A stretch of DNA of 6,024 bases from NCBI GenBank assembly GCA_021443065.1, contig JABUUR010000245.1, forward strand, positions 1-6,024, given 5' to 3'. The position numbers and the translations under genes were made by a program. The stretch comes from Fibrobacter sp. GTDB lineage: Bacteria; Fibrobacterota; Fibrobacteria; Fibrobacterales; Fibrobacteraceae. The notes beneath the pieces were generated by a model that saw nothing but the letters and a program-made list of their open reading frames with translations, did not search any database and was not told the origin of the DNA. This document shows positions 1-5,179 of the stretch, in pieces. Every line of letters starts with the position of its first letter. Within the stretch, counting starts at the first letter, position 1.

Positions 1-75
1 CCCGGGATCTCATCGCTCCCCGCCTTGTCATCCCGGCCACCGTTGCCCTGTCATCCCGGCCACCGCGCCGGGATC
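1..75. repeat. GC-rich palindromic intergenic repeats (left cluster)
   Basis: This is non-coding sequence made of the same palindromic unit found at 4605-5047. Bases 1-9 are the right half of a unit cut by the window edge. About 27-42 is a left half only (GTCATCCCGGCCACCG). 50-75 is a complete unit whose arms GATCCCGGC/GCCGGGATC-like flank a short CACCGC loop. The units are separated by short pyrimidine-rich spacers such as CTTGCCCT. They resemble REP-like extragenic palindromes. No coding signal is seen. Confidence 0.8.
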
Positions 76-84
76 TCCTGAGCT

Positions 85-166
85 GTCACCCTGGAGCCCC
101 ACAAGGGCGATAGGGTCCAGGGCGGTATTTATGGATCCTATCGGCACTACGTGCCTCCAGGATGAC
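85..166. repeat. Nested imperfect inverted repeat, different from the CCCGG units
   Basis: The outer arms GTCACCCTGGAG (85-96) and CTCCAGGATGAC (155-166) are reverse complements with one mismatch. The inner arms CGATAGGGTCC (108-118) and GGATCCTATCG (133-143) are also complementary with one mismatch that would be a G-U pair in RNA. The whole could fold into a long stem of about 82 nt with an internal bulge. It shares the GTCA...TGAC ends with the CCCGG-type units but its interior is unrelated, so it looks like a second intergenic repeat family. No function can be assigned from sequence alone. Confidence 0.65.
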
Positions 167-175
167 AAACCTATT

Positions 176-235
176 GTCATTCCGGCCTGAGCCTGCCCCG
201 GGCTTGCCCCGGGGAGCCGGGATCCTCTTTTTTTT
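176..235 (+). terminator. Nested palindromic repeat followed by T-tract; terminator-like
   Basis: This is a long form of the intergenic palindrome. The outer arms TTCCGGC (180-186) and GCCGGGA (216-222) enclose an inner hairpin CCCCGG (196-201)/CCGGGG (209-214). Eight consecutive T residues follow at 228-235. The shape fits an intrinsic terminator for transcription arriving from left of the window, although five bases separate the stem from the T-tract. It may simply be a repeat copy that lies beside a T-rich stretch. If it does terminate, dnaB must have its own promoter in the AT-rich 30 bases that remain. Confidence 0.5.
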
Positions 236-262
236 ATTTATATTTCTTATGGATTATTATAT

Positions 263-1675
263 ATGCCCGAATTCGAAGAAAAACAGAACAACTACGAAGG
301 TCGTCAAGTCCCCATGGACCTGGACGCGGAACGCTGCCTTTTGGGCGGCATCCTTCGCGATCCCGACGTGATGGGCGAAGCCATCATGACCATCAAGGAC
401 GAGTCCTTCTTCTATTTGGAAAAGCACCAGTTGATCTGGCTGGCCCTTTGCAGCCTGAATCGAGCCGTTACCCCCATCGACCTTGTGACCCTGGCCTCCG
501 AACTTGAAACCATGGGCAAACTTCAACTGGTAGGTGGCCGCGAGTACCTCTTCGAGCTGATGGAAACCGTGGCCTCCTCCGCCAACGTCTCTTGGCACAT
601 GGAACTGCTCCGCAAAAAGGCGGTTTTGCGCAGGCTCATCAAGATGTCCAGCAAGGTCATCAAGGATTCCATGGACCCTGCCGCAGTCCCCGACGAAGTT
701 CTTTCGGGGGCGGAACGAGAAATGTTCTCCATTGCCGACGACCAGGTCCGGGACTCCCTCAAGCCCATCGACCAGTTTGTGTCCCCGCTTCTGCAACGCC
801 TCAACGAACGCAAGGACGGCATTACGGGCATCCGCACGGGCATTACGGAACTGGACGAACTGACCAACGGGCTCCAACGTTCCGACCTTATCATTTTGGC
901 TGCCCGCCCCGGTGTGGGTAAAACCTCGTTCGCCCTGACCATCGCCGCCAACGCCGCCATCAACTACCACCAGAACGTTGCGTTTTTCAGCCTTGAAATG
1001 GATGGCATGCAGTTGGCCCAGCGCCTTCTATGCTCCCAGGCCCAGATCGACCAGAGCAAACTCCGTAATGGCTACTTGACCGCCGACGAAAAACGCAAAC
1101 TGATTGCTGCAGTCACCCCCATCAACCAGGCTCCGCTCTACGTAGACGACAATGCGGACCTGGGCATTATGGAACTCATGAGCAAGGCCCGCCAACTCAA
1201 GCGCAAAGGCAAGTTGGACCTCTTGATCATCGACTACCTGCAGCTGATGAAGACCGGCAAGGAAGAAAACCGCGCCGTGGCCATCGGTGCCATTTCCCGC
1301 GGCCTTAAAATTTTGGCCAAGGAAATGCAAATCCCTGTCATCGCCCTGGCTCAGCTCTCCCGTAAGGTCGAAGAAAAAGGCCGCGAACGCCCCCAGCTTT
1401 CGGACTTGCGCGAATCCGGCTCCATCGAACAGGACGCCGACATGGTGTGGTTCGTAGAGCGAAAGTATGTCCAGACCCACAAGCCCGAAGACAAACATTT
1501 GGCCGAACTTATTGTGGCCAAGCACCGTAACGGATCCGTGAAGGATATTCCCATGACCTTCATTCCCGAGTACACCACGTTCTACGACGCTACTCCCGAA
1601 GAACCCCAAGGGAGTAAAGGCGGTGACTATACCTACATCGATGCCGGCGGTGGTGACGGTTTTGCCAATTTTTAA
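263..1675 (+). CDS. dnaB: Replicative DNA helicase DnaB
   Basis: This is the hexameric replicative helicase that loads at the origin and unwinds DNA 5'-3' at the fork using ATP, acting in the cytoplasm with DnaG primase. The 470 residues match the family's usual length (about 470). The N-terminal helicase-interaction domain covers about residues 15-115 and begins with VPMDLDAERCLLGGIL. After a linker, the RecA-like ATPase domain covers about 180-445. Visible motifs are Walker A ARPGVGKTS (214-222), Walker B LLIIDYLQL (320-328), AQLSRKVE (363-370), the block SDLRESGSIEQDADMV (380-395), and KHRNG (420-424) with the probable arginine finger R422. The tail is rich in Gly and Asp. No intein or truncation is seen. 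The start at 263 has only a weak GGA (251-253) upstream, but it is supported because the conserved N-terminus begins shortly after it. It is probably first in a unit with the Mla genes. Confidence 0.97.
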   Translation: MPEFEEKQNNYEGRQVPMDLDAERCLLGGILRDPDVMGEAIMTIKDESFFYLEKHQLIWLALCSLNRAVTPIDLVTLASELETMGKLQLVGGREYLFELMETVASSANVSWHMELLRKKAVLRRLIKMSSKVIKDSMDPAAVPDEVLSGAEREMFSIADDQVRDSLKPIDQFVSPLLQRLNERKDGITGIRTGITELDELTNGLQRSDLIILAARPGVGKTSFALTIAANAAINYHQNVAFFSLEMDGMQLAQRLLCSQAQIDQSKLRNGYLTADEKRKLIAAVTPINQAPLYVDDNADLGIMELMSKARQLKRKGKLDLLIIDYLQLMKTGKEENRAVAIGAISRGLKILAKEMQIPVIALAQLSRKVEEKGRERPQLSDLRESGSIEQDADMVWFVERKYVQTHKPEDKHLAELIVAKHRNGSVKDIPMTFIPEYTTFYDATPEEPQGSKGGDYTYIDAGGGDGFANF

Positions 1676-1679
1676 GGAG
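1674..1679 (+). promoter_or_regulatory. Ribosome binding site for the mlaE-like gene
   Basis: AAGGAG overlaps the dnaB stop codon (TAA, 1673-1675) and lies 8 bases before the ATG at 1688. It fixes the start of the permease gene and suggests translational coupling to dnaB. Confidence 0.8.
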
Positions 1680-1687
1680 CATTTGAA

Positions 1688-2470
1688 ATGCAATTTATTC
1701 TACGCCCTATCGTATGGATTGGTGACATTGTGGTCACCGGTATCTCTGCCGTGGGCGAGGTCATTTGCATATTGCTCAACACCCTCAGGCAACTGCCCCA
1801 CGTGTACAAGAACCCGGACCTCATCGTCAAGCAGATGATTTCCATCGGGGTTTCCTCCCTGCCCCTGCTGTTTGTCACGTCCATCTTTACGGGCATGGTG
1901 GCTACGGTCTGTGCGGAGTTCGAGTTCCACAACATGGTGGCCGACAAGTTCGTGGGCACAGCCGCCTGCAAGATGGTGCTCATTGAACTTGGCCCCCTGC
2001 TTACGGCCATTGTGCTTGCCGGGCGTGTCGGCAGCGCCATTTCGGCGGAACTGGGTTCCATGAAAGAAAAGGAGGAACTGGCGGCCTACACGGTCCTGGG
2101 CCTAAACCCCTACCGTTACCTGGCCCTGCCAAGGTTCGTGGCCTTCATTACCATGATCCCCTGCCTTACCATCATTTCCAACGCCCTGGCCATTATCGGC
2201 GGTTGGATTGTCTGTGTCCTTGCCCTGGACATTACCACCTACACCTACGTGACCGGCATGCAGTACCTGTTTACACCCCTTGACCTCTGGTCCGGTGTTA
2301 TCAAGTCCTTTGTCTTTGGAACCTTGATCTACCTGCTGGGTTATTATCATGGTATAAATGCCAAGGCCGGCGCCCGTGGGGTAGGGATTGCCACCATGAG
2401 TGTGGTGGTGTCCTGCTGCCTTATGATCCTGATTTCTGACTTTATTGTAGATGCCCTGCTATTCTTCTAG
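1688..2470 (+). CDS. mlaE: MlaE/YrbE-family ABC transporter permease (phospholipid trafficking)
   Basis: This is the inner-membrane permease of an MCE-type lipid transporter, which moves phospholipids between the inner and outer membranes and helps keep outer-membrane lipid asymmetry. Its 260 residues match the length of E. coli MlaE. The family signature is clear: ELGPLLTAIVLAGRVGSAIS (100-119), then AELGSMKEKEELAAYTVLGLNP (120-141), and near the C-terminus GARGVGIATMSVVVSCC (228-244) followed by a final hydrophobic segment. Hydrophobic stretches lie at about 53-76, 93-115, 148-180, 197-222 and 234-259, with an amphipathic N-terminal helix. A strong AAGGAG site precedes the start, only 12 nt after dnaB. 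The ATPase gene follows 16 nt downstream. The family call is firm. The exact substrate and direction of transport cannot be read from sequence. Confidence 0.92.
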   Translation: MQFILRPIVWIGDIVVTGISAVGEVICILLNTLRQLPHVYKNPDLIVKQMISIGVSSLPLLFVTSIFTGMVATVCAEFEFHNMVADKFVGTAACKMVLIELGPLLTAIVLAGRVGSAISAELGSMKEKEELAAYTVLGLNPYRYLALPRFVAFITMIPCLTIISNALAIIGGWIVCVLALDITTYTYVTGMQYLFTPLDLWSGVIKSFVFGTLIYLLGYYHGINAKAGARGVGIATMSVVVSCCLMILISDFIVDALLFF

Positions 2471-2474
2471 TGCC

Positions 2475-2483
2475 AAAAGGTGA
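2475..2483 (+). promoter_or_regulatory. Ribosome binding site for the mlaF-like gene
   Basis: AAAAGGTGA lies just before the ATG at 2487, in the 16-base gap after the permease stop. The AAGG core is 6 bases from the start codon and supports this start. Confidence 0.65.
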
Positions 2484-2486
2484 ATT

Positions 2487-3284
2487 ATGCCAAACGTAAA
2501 GATCGACCCCAATGATATCGCCATCCGGTTGAAAGGCCTTAAAAAATCCTTTGGCCCCCAGAATGTCCTGTGCGACGTGAACCTGGACATTCGCCGTGGC
2601 GAGACCATGGTGATTATCGGCAAGTCCGGCGGCGGCAAGTCCGTTATCCTAAAGCACATGATCGGCCTTCTGCAGCCCGACGGAGGCGAGGTGACCGTAG
2701 ACGGGGTGACCATCAGTACCCCCAAGTTCTTTGACACCCACACCATCCGCCGCAAGATGGGCATGCTTTTCCAGATGGGCGCCCTGTTCGACTCCATGAA
2801 CACCGGCGAAAATATCGCCTTTGCCCTCCGGGAACACCATCCGGAACTTTCGGAAAAGCAGATCCAGGATGTGGTCACCGAAAAACTGCAGATGATCAAC
2901 CTTGTTCCGGAATTCCGCACCAAGATGCCCTCGGAACTGTCCGGCGGTATGCGTAAGCGCGTGGCCCTGGCCCGTGCCATAGCCCTGAACCCCGAGATCT
3001 TGCTTTACGATGAGCCAACCACCGGCCTGGACCCCATTACCAGCGACGTAATCAACGACCTGATCCTGGACATGCAGAGCAAGCTGGGGGTCACATCCGT
3101 GGTGGTGACCCACGACATGGTGAGTGCCTTCAAGGTGGCCGACCGCATCGCCATGCTTTACAACGGTCGCATCATCGAAGTGGGTACCGTAGACGAAATT
3201 AAGAACACTACCAACCCGTATGTGCACCAATTTATTACCGGACAACGGAAAATTTCGGTGGAAGATGCCCCCCAGGAGCCATAA
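2487..3284 (+). CDS. mlaF: MlaF-family ABC transporter ATP-binding protein
   Basis: This is the cytoplasmic ATPase that powers the MlaE-type permease. Its 265 residues are close to E. coli MlaF (269). All nucleotide-binding motifs are present: Walker A GKSGGGKS (45-52), Q-loop glutamine Q96 in MLFQMGALFDSM, ABC signature LSGGMRKRVALARA (151-164), Walker B with catalytic glutamate ILLYDEPTTGLDP (171-183), and the switch histidine H209 in VTHDM. FQMGALF...MN..ENIAF.LREH and the C-terminal NPYVHQFITG are typical of the MlaF/Ttg2A subgroup rather than of a general ABC importer. The gene sits directly after its permease, as in other Mla operons. An mlaD-type MCE gene would often follow, but here the next gene is unrelated and lies beyond an AT-rich gap, so MlaD must be encoded elsewhere or be replaced. 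Confidence 0.93.
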   Translation: MPNVKIDPNDIAIRLKGLKKSFGPQNVLCDVNLDIRRGETMVIIGKSGGGKSVILKHMIGLLQPDGGEVTVDGVTISTPKFFDTHTIRRKMGMLFQMGALFDSMNTGENIAFALREHHPELSEKQIQDVVTEKLQMINLVPEFRTKMPSELSGGMRKRVALARAIALNPEILLYDEPTTGLDPITSDVINDLILDMQSKLGVTSVVVTHDMVSAFKVADRIAMLYNGRIIEVGTVDEIKNTTNPYVHQFITGQRKISVEDAPQEP

Positions 3285-3292
3285 AATAGCGT

Positions 3293-3331
3293 TTTACAGC
3301 TTTTTGTAGTATTTTATATTGTTTTATATTG
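3293..3331 (+). promoter_or_regulatory. Candidate sigma-70-like promoter with duplicated -10 element
   Basis: The AT-rich gap after mlaF holds TTTACA (3293-3298) and TATATT (3315-3320) with a 16-base spacer, each one base from the E. coli consensus. The 10-base unit TTTTATATTG occurs twice in tandem (3312-3321, 3322-3331), giving a second TATATT at 3325-3330 without a good -35. This predicts a 5' leader of roughly 45-55 nt for the gene at 3381. The pattern is seen directly. Promoter function is inferred, and Fibrobacter promoter consensus is not well known to me. Confidence 0.5.
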
Positions 3332-3367
3332 TTCTTTTTTGAAAAGATTTATTTAGATTACGGGGAA

Positions 3368-3373
3368 AGAGGA
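3368..3373 (+). promoter_or_regulatory. Ribosome binding site for the Ser-rich lipoprotein gene
   Basis: AGAGGA lies 7 bases before the ATG at 3381, within a purine-rich GGGGAAAGAGGA tract. It supports the chosen start, which also gives a proper signal peptide. Confidence 0.7.
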
Positions 3374-3380
3374 TAGAATT

Positions 3381-4538
3381 ATGAATAATAAACTATTGGC
3401 TGTTGTCGGTTCTGCTACGGTTGCCGCTGCATTTTGGGCTTGCGGCAGTGGCGAGATTTACGAGCCCACTGAAAACGATCAAATGATTCAAATGACTGGG
3501 ACGGCAAAAGGCCTTTGCCCGGACGGTTGCGACGGCGCTTTCGACGTGGAGAGCAGTTCTTCTTCAGAAGAGGAATTGCCCTTTGTAAGCAGCAGCAGCG
3601 ACATGTTTGGGCCCAACGACGACTTGTCTTTTGAAATCGCAAGCTCCAGCAGTTTCGAGTTTGTCCCGTCGGATGGATCTTCAGCATCCGGCGGTACTCC
3701 GGTGACTGGCCTGGGGAGCTGCGCTCCCATGGCTAGCCCCGTTGACAAGAATAAAGCCGGTGCGGCACAGTTTAAGTTTACCAGGAACACTGAATCTAGT
3801 TACTCAGTGACGCAGTTGGCTTCTGCTAAATTTGAATGGGATTACGGTCCGAACAGTACTGAAGTTACTCCTGGAAAATCTACTACTAGTGGCACAGTGA
3901 CTTACTCCCTTTCGGGTCAAGTGATTGCCTCTGTTAAGGTAACCATGCTCGATGGTGCTGAAGAAACTATCCAGTGCTCCCCCCTCCAGGTGAACGGCGA
4001 CCCCATTACCGGGTGCACGTGCGCAACTGCAGCAGCTTCTGTTGACTTTACCGCCACACCTGATGTGGCTTGGACTGTCTCTGGCTGTACATCTGCTTCT
4101 GATCAGTTTACCTATACTTGGGATGGAGTTGAAGGTCAAACTTCATTTACCAAGACCTTCACTGCAGCAACGGCTGCATACGCACCTACGCTTAAAGTTG
4201 GAAACAACGACAAGACTGTTATCGATGTGACCTGCCCTGCTGTGAAGGTTACAGAAGGTGCTGAGTATACTATTGCTAAATCTCAAGACAAGGTGGTTTT
4301 TGAAGCCGCAGGTTCTTACGCTGTTGTTGTTTCTGGCGGTACTGGCTTAACTGCGTGTCGTATCTCTTGTAACGCAAATGGGCCTCTTACTATTAAGGCT
4401 GACGCTATTAAGGCTGACGCAAAAACATTCACAGGGAGTTATTACGTGAACTGGGAAGGAATTGACGTCTCTTGGTGTAATAAGACTATCGCACTTGAAA
4501 TTTCCGCGGCTGCTACGTGTGAAGCTAGCTGGAACTAG
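3381..4538 (+). CDS. Putative Ser-rich surface lipoprotein with tandem beta-type modules
   Basis: I do not recognise a named family. The 385 residues start with a short signal sequence: K4, a hydrophobic stretch 5-19, then FWACGSG with C21 as possible lipidated cysteine. The lipobox is relaxed (F-W-A-C), so lipid anchoring is likely but not certain. Residues 57-103 form an acidic linker with poly-Ser runs (58-62, 70-73, 88-91), a hallmark of Fibrobacter exported proteins. The remainder is Thr/Ser/Val-rich and looks like three beta-sandwich-like modules: about 114-203, 212-289 and 292-385. Modules 1 and 2 share an aromatic-D-G strand (FEWDYG 151-156, YTWDGV 245-250) and similar ends (IQCSPLQV, VTCPAVKV). 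There are 13 cysteines (21, 46, 50, 114, 199, 212, 214, 236, 285, 326, 330, 366, 380); those after C21 could form disulfides outside the cytoplasm. No catalytic motif is seen; adhesion or carbohydrate binding is only a guess. Wobble positions are more often T than in the preceding genes. It has its own promoter candidate and terminator. Confidence 0.75.
   Translation: MNNKLLAVVGSATVAAAFWACGSGEIYEPTENDQMIQMTGTAKGLCPDGCDGAFDVESSSSSEEELPFVSSSSDMFGPNDDLSFEIASSSSFEFVPSDGSSASGGTPVTGLGSCAPMASPVDKNKAGAAQFKFTRNTESSYSVTQLASAKFEWDYGPNSTEVTPGKSTTSGTVTYSLSGQVIASVKVTMLDGAEETIQCSPLQVNGDPITGCTCATAAASVDFTATPDVAWTVSGCTSASDQFTYTWDGVEGQTSFTKTFTAATAAYAPTLKVGNNDKTVIDVTCPAVKVTEGAEYTIAKSQDKVVFEAAGSYAVVVSGGTGLTACRISCNANGPLTIKADAIKADAKTFTGSYYVNWEGIDVSWCNKTIALEISAAATCEASWN
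4390..4420 (+). repeat. Tandem 15-base duplication inside the surface-protein gene
   Basis: CTATTAAGGCTGACG occurs twice back to back (4390-4404, 4405-4419) and gives the residue repeat IKADA-IKADA at 338-347. The period is a multiple of three, so the frame is kept. It looks like a recent slippage duplication within module 3. Confidence 0.85.
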
Positions 4539-4554
4539 TTAAAGACTTTGTGCT

Positions 4555-4586
4555 AAAAAGACCGACTGTTCTCAGCCGGCCTTTTT
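4555..4586 (+). terminator. Intrinsic terminator after the surface-protein gene
   Basis: The arms AAAAAGACCGACTG (4555-4568) and CAGCCGGCCTTTTT (4573-4586) form a 14-position stem around the loop TTCT, starting 16 bases after the stop codon. The stem ends in five T residues. Read as + strand RNA it contains two A-C mismatches. Read as - strand RNA the same positions become G-U pairs, so the hairpin is fully paired in that direction. It can therefore act on both strands. Confidence 0.85.
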
Positions 4587-4704
4587 ATATGTCCTCCACT
4601 TGCCTGTCCTCCCGGCCACCACTTGCCTGTCATCCCGGGCTTGCCCCGGGATCCCCCTTGCACTGTCATCCCGGCCTCCGCGCCGGGATCTTCATTCCCT
4701 CATT

Positions 4705-4768
4705 GTCATCCCGGGCTTGACCCGGGACCTCTCCCTCATTGTCATCCCGGCCACCGAGCCGGGATCTC
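4705..4768 (+). repeat. 64-bp direct repeat, copy 1
   Basis: This block (a form B unit, the spacer CTCTCCCTCATT and a form A unit) recurs at 4934-4997, offset by 229 bases. The only difference is A at 4720 versus C at 4949. It indicates duplication of a pair of units rather than independent insertion of single units. Confidence 0.9.
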
Positions 4769-4791
4769 TAATACCCGGGCTTGCCCCGGGA
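4757..4791 (+). repeat. 35-bp direct repeat, copy 1 (partner at 4868-4902)
   Basis: AGCCGGGATCTCTAATACCC and the following 15 bases recur at 4868-4902, offset by 111 bases. There is one difference, G at 4779 versus C at 4890. The AATACCC junction is otherwise unusual among the units, so its sharing points to a second local duplication. Confidence 0.85.
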
Positions 4792-4828
4792 TCTCCCTTG
4801 CCCTGTCCTCCCGTCCACCACTTGCATT

Positions 4829-4877
4829 GTCATCCCGGCCTAAGCCTGCCCCGGACCTGATCCGGGGAGCCGGGATC
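4829..4877. repeat. Long nested palindromic unit
   Basis: The outer arms ATCCCGGC (4832-4839) and GCCGGGAT (4869-4876) enclose a perfect 7-bp inner hairpin CCCCGGA (4849-4855)/TCCGGGG (4861-4867) with loop CCTGA. The segment CCTAAGCCTG between the outer left arm and the inner hairpin is unpaired. The same layout occurs at 176-225 and, without its outer right arm, at 5006-5047. Confidence 0.85.
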
Positions 4878-4933
4878 TCTAATACCCGGCCTTGCCCCGG
4901 GACCCCTCCGCGTCGGTATCCCCACCGAGGCAT

Positions 4934-4997
4934 GTCATCCCGGGCTTGCCCCGGGACCTCTCCCTCATTGTCATCCCGGCCACCGAGCCGGGATCTC
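4934..4997 (+). repeat. 64-bp direct repeat, copy 2
   Basis: This is the second copy of the block at 4705-4768, with one substitution (C at 4949). The flanking bases differ on both sides, which sets the edges of the duplication. Confidence 0.9.
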
Positions 4998-5082
4998 CCT
5001 TGCTTTATCCTCCCGGCCTAAGCCTGCCCCGGACTTGCCCCGGGATCTACTCTGCACCATTTTAACATAATTTTTACAAAAA

Positions 5083-5140
5083 CAAGGGCCTCATTCAGCA
5101 AATTCTTGCGTGTTAATATGCGCAAGACAAAAAGCCCTTG
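5083..5140. promoter_or_regulatory. Nested inverted repeat in the leader of the nuclease gene
   Basis: The outer arms CAAGGGC (5083-5089) and GCCCTTG (5134-5140) flank perfect inner arms TCTTGCG (5104-5110) and CGCAAGA (5121-5127) around the loop TGTTAATATG. It lies 40 bases before the predicted start at 5180 and is unlike the CCCGG repeats. It could be an RNA hairpin in the leader or a protein-binding dyad. On the - strand the outer right arm is followed by TTTTTG, so a - strand terminator is also possible. The symmetry is seen directly, but its function is unknown. Confidence 0.45.
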
Positions 5141-5179
5141 CCCCGCGGCGTATGCCTTGGGAAACAAAATGCAAAAAAA

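Larger units (their letters stand above)
4605..5047. repeat. Cluster of about 12 GC-rich palindromic repeat units
   Basis: This gene-free stretch is almost entirely repeat units with the outline GTCATCCCGG...CCGGGATC. Short form A (arms CCCGGC/GCCGGG, loop CACCGA or CTCCGC) is at 4665-4690, 4741-4766 and 4970-4995. Short form B (CCCGGG-CTTGC-CCCGGG) is at 4629-4653, 4705-4728, 4771-4793, 4882-4904 and 4934-4958; two of these begin AATACCCGG instead of GTCATCCCGG. The long nested form is at 4829-4877, and a rearranged copy is at 5006-5047. Half units lie near 4605-4620 and 4805-4820. A degenerate TCGGT/ACCGA hairpin is at 4913-4928. Spacers are 5-20 bases and pyrimidine-rich, for example CTCCCTCATT. 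The units resemble REP-like elements. Open frames through the block encode only the repeat itself and are not genes. Confidence 0.9.

Noticed and set aside
162..371. 69-codon + strand frame overlapping the dnaB start
   Set aside because: It starts inside a repeat region, runs in a different frame from dnaB and ends within it. The internal ATG at 250 is part of this frame and not an alternative dnaB start.
257..970. Long - strand open frame opposite dnaB
   Set aside because: It is a shadow of dnaB produced by strong C/G use at wobble positions. The protein has no recognisable domain and the + strand gene is certain. The same applies to 1028-1693 (-) and 2649-3245 (-).
3285..3345. Terminator after mlaF
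   Set aside because: The gap is T-rich but no GC stem precedes a T-tract. AAAATAGCGTTTT is only a weak 4-bp A/T hairpin.
4600..5021. Two + strand open frames through the repeat cluster, with repeated PGL and HPG residues
   Set aside because: They are translations of the palindromic units. Frames stay open because the GC-rich units lack stop codons. No ribosome site or domain is present.
4605..5047. Possible CRISPR array
   Set aside because: The units are strongly palindromic, vary in length and sequence, and are separated by short, similar spacers of 5-20 bases rather than unique spacers of constant length. No cas gene is near.
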